NCBI GenBank assembly: GCA_038993745.2
Contig: CP160630.1
Coordinates: forward strand, 310,001-374,000
Length of the DNA stretch: 64,000 nucleotides
DNA from: Aliivibrio fischeri
Lineage (GTDB): Bacteria > Pseudomonadota > Gammaproteobacteria > Enterobacterales > Vibrionaceae
Reading direction: 5' to 3'
The notes below the pieces were generated by a model. It searched no databases. It was not told the origin of the DNA and saw only the letters and a program-made list of their open reading frames with translations. The stretch's first letter is position 1, and every line of letters starts with the position of its first letter. Below, one piece after another: positions 59,935-64,000 of this stretch. The translations under genes were made by a program, and so were the position numbers.

Positions 59935-60573
59935 ATGAATAATCCTTATACATTGTATTTAGTGACAGATGAAAAACAAGATATTGATACATTGTGCCAT
60001 GTTGTTGCTGAGGCGGTAAAAGGCGGTGTCACCATGGTGCAAGTTCGTGAGAAACATGGCGATGTACGTGCTTTTATTCAACGTTCTTTAGCGATAAAAG
60101 AAATACTAAAAGATAGTGGTGTACCACTAATCATAAACGATCGTGTTGATGTGGCATTGGCAGTTCAAGCGGATGGCGTTCATTTAGGTCAATCTGATAT
60201 GCCAGCACAAATAGCCCGTCAATTGATAGGCCATGATATGATTCTAGGACTATCTGTCGAAAATGAAACACAATTGTGTAACGCCCAAGAACTACCTGTT
60301 GATTATCTTGGTATTAGCGCGATATTTTCGACACCAACTAAGACTAATATAATTAAAGAGTGGGGAATTCAGGGGTTGGCTTTTGCGGTAAAAGAGAGTC
60401 AATTACCACTTGTTGCCATTGGTGGGATTAATGACTCAAATATTCGAGAGGTTGTTGATACCGGCGTTGATGGGATCGCTTTGGTTTCTGCAATTTGTCA
60501 TGCTTCTTCTCCAAAACAAGCGAGCCAAGCATTGTTGGGTTTAATGAATGATGACGTAGAATTGAAAAAGTAA
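59935..60573 (+). CDS. thiE: thiamine-phosphate synthase
   Basis: A 212-residue TIM-barrel enzyme that joins HMP-PP and thiazole phosphate to thiamine phosphate. Motifs are TLYLVTDEK, GGVTMVQVREKHGDVR, LIINDRVDVALAVQADGVHL, YLGISAIFSTPTKTN and PLVAIGGINDSNI. I prefer ATG 59935, which begins close to the first strand; a frame from 59917 overlapping thiM adds six residues. It is the last gene of the riboswitch operon, and a terminator follows. Confidence 0.94.
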   Translation: MNNPYTLYLVTDEKQDIDTLCHVVAEAVKGGVTMVQVREKHGDVRAFIQRSLAIKEILKDSGVPLIINDRVDVALAVQADGVHLGQSDMPAQIARQLIGHDMILGLSVENETQLCNAQELPVDYLGISAIFSTPTKTNIIKEWGIQGLAFAVKESQLPLVAIGGINDSNIREVVDTGVDGIALVSAICHASSPKQASQALLGLMNDDVELKK

Positions 60574-60578
60574 TTCAA

Positions 60579-61390
60579 TTATATAGAATCAGAGCACTTT
60601 TTTGGGTGCTCTTTTTTTTGCTCTTCTTTCATATTATACATGCGTTTATCGGAACAAATTAGCGCGTTTTCTAAATCATCTTTAGTTGATGTTTTTATGC
60701 CATAAGCAAAAGAAATTTGTTCATTACAGAGTTGTTCATGTATGTGTTTAATAAACGCGCTTGAACGACCTTTATGAGTCGTTACGATAAATTCATCTCC
60801 TCCGACACGAAAAGCCATTTCTTGTTTAAGACATGCATTTCTAAGAGCTTGAGAAAAACGAATGATCATCAAATCACCAACTTGATGTCCTTTTAAGTCA
60901 TTCACTTTTTTAAATCATTTAAATCAAAATAAATAAGGTCAAATTCCGTTAACTTTATTTCAGAAAGTTTCCTTCTATTATATAGATTTGTGAGTTCATC
61001 TTTCATGGTTTGTTTTGCTAACATTTGCATCATTTGAGTAATGCCAACGGCAATGAGTAAAAACGCAATAAACAAGGAACCATCATCTAACAGGGTATCT
61101 ATAACTTCAAAATGATCGGCATAAAATTCAATCTGAGGAAACTCTGTTAATAAATCATAAGCTTTATTAAATAAAAGAAGACAAGCACCAGCATGAAGAA
61201 ATGGATATTTTTTGAAGGCGTTAATAGTGGTTAAAAAAATATAAGTAAGCAAAATAAGAGTTAAGCCTTCAAAACCAAGATCTGATGAGGACTCAAACCC
61301 AATATCGTTATAAAAAAACACACAGACAAAAAGAAAAATGAAGAGAATCGTAACAACGATGAAGGGCATTTTCTTATTTGTCATGATCAT
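60579..61390 (-). pseudogene. membrane-bound GGDEF protein (diguanylate cyclase), frameshifted
   Basis: About 270 residues restored. The N-terminal part has about five membrane segments (for example FIVVTILFIFLFVCVFFYND and LFIAFLLIAVGITQMM). The GGDEF domain starts at KDELTNLYNRRKL, breaks at the T run 60906-60911 and continues after one added base as DLNDLKKVNDLKGHQVGD. The active site is FRVGGDEFIV, so c-di-GMP synthesis is plausible. The ATG at 61390 or 61384 has no strong ribosome site. It is convergent with thiE. Confidence 0.85.
60591..60619 (+). terminator. Rho-independent terminator of the thiamine operon
   Basis: AGAGCAC pairs with GTGCTCT around an 8-nt loop and is followed by eight T residues. 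It overlaps the 3' end of the convergent GGDEF gene. Confidence 0.9.
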
Positions 61391-61492
61391 TAACCATTGT
61401 TTATGGGGTGCTGTTAAGTATAACAACTTAGTTTACGATAAAAAACAAGGTGCGAAGGCGATTTTATCGTTGATTTGTTGTGAAATATAAAG

Positions 61493-61528
61493 AAAAAGCT
61501 GCGATTAGAAATAAACAGCAGCTTTTTG
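61493..61528 (-). terminator. Rho-independent terminator
   Basis: On the minus strand AAAAAGCTGC pairs with GCAGCTTTTT around a 15-nt loop, with a T-rich end, after the DsbD-like gene. Confidence 0.8.
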
Positions 61529-61577
61529 AGTGGGTATTCACTTTTTAATGTAACGATTTGAGTTTTGCTATTCCGTA

Positions 61578-62917
61578 TTATTGATTCGAGCTGCCTTTTG
61601 CGTAATTAAGTGCATGAATGACTTCATCGCCATCTAATAAAACTGGAAGAGTTAGACCTTGTGGAGTATTAGGCCCATACACAACGGTCAGAGGAACGCC
61701 ATATCGTTGGTGTTTTTTTAAATACTCCGTTATTTTATGGCTTGGATGAGTCCAGTCTCCCTGCATGGTAATTACGTTTTCTTGCTGTAATGCAGGGTAG
61801 ACAGGGTTTTGTAATATCACGCCGATTTTATTGGTTTTACAAGTAATACACCAATCAGCGCTGACATTAACAAAGACGGTTTTTCCTTGTTTCACATAGT
61901 CATCAATAGTACGTTCATCTAATGATTCCCAGTGTAAGTTATCTTCCGTTGGAGTAACCCAATATTTGGTGGTCATGCTGCCAACAATAAGTATTGAACT
62001 GCTTAAAAAAATAATGACAGCAATAATTGTGATTACCGTATTTTTTCCATGTATATGAGCAATTTTATAGAGTAAATAAATACTAAAAAGTAACGCAATA
62101 ATTACGGTTAATAAGACTCCAATGAATGGTGAAAGTAAGCTCAATAACCACAATGTTGAACTCAGCATCATTAAACCAAAGACGATTTTGACTTTGTTCA
62201 TCCATGGGCCTGATTTTGGCATATATGAAATTAAGTGAGGAAAAACAGCAAAGAATAACCAAGGCAAGGCCATGCCCAATCCTAAGAAAGTAAAAATTAA
62301 TAGCATTTCTAATGTGCTAGCACCTAAAGCAAAAGCGATAGCTGTTCCTAAAAATGGGCACTACATGGTGTAGCTAATAGTGTCGCAAACATCCCTTGTA
62401 TAAAATTTCCGAGTGTTGAATTGTCGCCTTTTTGGGCAATAAACGTTGAAAATCGATGCGAAAGTTGTATTTCGAATAATCCTAAAAGGTTAGCTGTAAA
62501 CAGGCCCATTGTGATAGCCATAAAGCCTATAAATAGTGGGTTTTGATATTGGATGCCCCAACCAATCATTCCACCTGTAATTCTTAAAATAAGTACGCTA
62601 AAAGCGAGTAACCAAAATGAAACCAATATTCCTGAGGCAGAAGCTAAAAATTGTAAACGTATAGATTGGCTATTCGTAGAGGATAGAGCGAGCATATTGC
62701 TCAATTTCATACCTAAAACCGGCAGTACACAAGGCATAATATTAAGGATTAAGCCTCCCAATAATGCGATACCAATAATGTTAAATATATTATTTGATTG
62801 TATTTCATCAGTAGGTTGGGCTATCGCAGAAACTGAAAAAAGCGATAGAAAAAAAAGAGTCATTAAAATGATAAATTGACATCGATTGAACGATTTTACT
62901 TTTTGAATGATAAACAT
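61578..62917 (-). pseudogene. short DsbD-like thiol:disulfide transporter, frameshifted
   Basis: About 446 residues restored. The leader is hydrophobic; the DsbD membrane domain has LNIMPCVLPVLGMKLSNM and LATPCSAPFLGTAIAFALG, whose two Cys carry electrons across the membrane. A C-terminal thioredoxin-like domain has the active site VSADWCITCKTNK (CXXC). The frame breaks at GGG 62356-62358 (CCC in the gene), and one added base restores CSAPFLGT. The N-terminal DsbD alpha domain is missing, so the product resembles the short DsbD/ScsB-like proteins of copper- or oxidative-stress loci. A small membrane protein gene lies just upstream. Confidence 0.87.
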
Positions 62918-62968
62918 GGTTTTACTCCGAAAATAATTATATGAAAGATATAAGTTATTGCGGAATTC

Positions 62969-63343
62969 TTACTCGTGGAAAATACAAAATGCTAAATGTC
63001 GCCGCACCCTATAAGAAGTGTGAGGTTCTGTGAAGAGGTTGATTTTATCTACTTGTTTTTGAATTGCTGAAATAATTGCAAGCACCAAGAGAAACATAAC
63101 AAGAGCTACATCAAAATATGAAGTATGAGCTTTAATAAGATGCTCACTACTTGTGCATTTTTCACTGATATTACTTTGATTGTGTGTGGCTTGTTCGTTG
63201 AGCTCTGTACTTGTTGGGGCTGCAGGGCATGGATATGATCTAGCTAGGTTTTGAGATAAGCAAACGCATAGAACGGTAGCTACTAATAAAAGCATCCAAG
63301 AAGCAATGGTTTTTTGTTGATATTGTAAGAGTGTGAATCTCAA
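62969..63343 (-). CDS. small membrane protein, function unknown
   Basis: A 124-residue protein with an N-terminal hydrophobic segment (IASWMLLLVATVLCVCLSQN), an extracytoplasmic region holding several Cys residues (YPCPAAPTS, EKCTSSEHL) and a second membrane segment (YFDVALVMFLLVLAIISAI). The C-terminal tail is RRHLAFCIFHE. I recognise no family. It lies 51 bases upstream of the DsbD-like gene on the same strand, so a joint role in thiol or metal handling is suggested by position and Cys content only. Confidence 0.6.
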   Translation of the reverse strand: MRFTLLQYQQKTIASWMLLLVATVLCVCLSQNLARSYPCPAAPTSTELNEQATHNQSNISEKCTSSEHLIKAHTSYFDVALVMFLLVLAIISAIQKQVDKINLFTEPHTSYRVRRHLAFCIFHE

Positions 63344-63564
63344 AAAGTCTAACTCAATAACGTAAATTCTTTTGGTATTTTATGTTTAAAACTTAAAAGG
63401 TCAATTGTTCCTCGTAACAAATATAAACCTATTGTGAAATAACTACGTTTAATATTAGTTCCGTGAATTGTTGGCATGAAAATTGATAATAAAATGAAAT
63501 AATAATTATGTATCTACTGCAACTTATAGCAAAGATGTAGATGGAACTACCTGAGAGAAAAGTT

Positions 63565-64000
63565 ATGAATTTATCAATCAAATCAAGATTATATTTGCTT
63601 GCAATATTACCAATAGTTTTAACCTCTTTGTTAATCATGTTAATGACATACAAGGAAACGAATGCGCTTAACCAAGCACAAATGGATATGACGCGCACAC
63701 AAATGATGGAGATGAAACGCGTAGAATTGAAATCGTATTTAGATATCGTTTCATCAGAATTAGAACACCTTGAAAAACAAGGGAAATCCATAGATGAAGT
63801 GCTCGAAACACTAAAACCGATTCAATTTGCTGATACAGGTTATTTATTTGGTTTCCAATCCAATGGTGTACGAATTTTACAAGGTAATACCAATGATATT
63901 GGTAACAATATGTGGAATTCGAAAGACAAAAGAGGCAACTATTTGATCCAAGATATCATTACTGCCGCTAAAAATAAGTCTGGATATTCAACATATTACT
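63565..64000 (+). CDS. methyl-accepting chemotaxis protein, Cache sensor (3' end outside window)
   Basis: First 145 residues of a chemoreceptor. A membrane segment (YLLAILPIVLTSLLIMLMTY) is followed by a helix and the start of a single-Cache-type periplasmic domain: IQFADTGYLFGFQSNGVRIL, then NMWNSKDKRGNYLIQDII. This pattern is typical of sCache_2 receptors for small carboxylates and related ligands. The ATG has AGAGAAAAG upstream. The signalling domain lies beyond the right edge. Confidence 0.85.
   Translation, partial: MNLSIKSRLYLLAILPIVLTSLLIMLMTYKETNALNQAQMDMTRTQMMEMKRVELKSYLDIVSSELEHLEKQGKSIDEVLETLKPIQFADTGYLFGFQSNGVRILQGNTNDIGNNMWNSKDKRGNYLIQDIITAAKNKSGYSTYY

Overview
The window looks like chromosomal DNA of a marine gammaproteobacterium of the family Vibrionaceae, most likely an Aliivibrio (A. 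fischeri / A. logei / A. salmonicida group). This rests on AT-rich sequence, Vibrio-type small proteins (DUF2986, DUF1289-CWC), a trypsin-like protease with a GlyGly-CTERM tail, a torECA operon, sap and psp clusters with E. coli-like gene order, and many chemoreceptors. No species can be fixed from the sequence alone. I see no prophage, insertion sequence, integron, CRISPR array or replication origin.

Layout. 0-4 kb: a two-component system (3' part of the kinase gene missing at the left edge) divergent from a DUF5666 lipoprotein, then a YedI-like membrane protein and a small lipoprotein. 4-8.4 kb: a secreted alkylsulfatase divergent from a LysR gene, and a membrane acyltransferase. 8.5-12.4 kb: serine protease, fatty-acid desaturase, small conserved protein, PAS-GGDEF protein. 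12.5-16 kb: tRNA-Asp and tRNA-Ser, a RimK-type zinc protease, terC behind a probable Mn2+ (yybP-ykoY) riboswitch, a Sel1-repeat protein. 16-22 kb: a secreted nuclease-like protein, anaerobic ribonucleotide reductase nrdDG with an FNR site, an aminotransferase, and a lipoprotein paralogue of the zinc protease. 22-26 kb: two tandem MltF-like lytic transglycosylases, an outer-membrane protein and a YgiW-type OB-fold protein with a 7-bp tandem repeat just upstream. 26-32 kb: cobyric acid synthase, modABC, yjjG and small conserved genes. 32-43 kb: torECA (TMAO respiration), a chemoreceptor, a GH36 alpha-galactosidase and a second chemoreceptor; each chemoreceptor is followed by a tiny ORF, and the two tiny proteins resemble each other. 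43-54.7 kb: ToxR/CadC-like membrane regulator, sapABCDF, pspF, pspABC, ycjX-ycjF. 54.8-60.6 kb: a TPP-riboswitch operon for thiamine precursor salvage (thiD, ABC transporter, tenA, thiM, thiE). 60.6-64 kb: GGDEF protein, a short DsbD-like protein with a small membrane protein, and the start of a third chemoreceptor.

A dominant property of the sequence is that 17 genes carry 19 frame breaks, and every one is repaired by adding a single base, mostly in a short homopolymer. They include genes that are normally well conserved (nrdD, torC, cobQ and five of the seven genes of the thiamine operon). This is far more like base-calling error in the assembly than gene decay, so I give the full restored extents, typed as pseudogene because the sequence as given does not encode an intact product.

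Functional themes are anaerobic and micro-aerobic life (nrdDG, torECA, molybdate uptake that can feed TorA), envelope maintenance (psp, sap, lytic transglycosylases, desaturase), chemotaxis and c-di-GMP signalling, and salvage of vitamins and cofactors.
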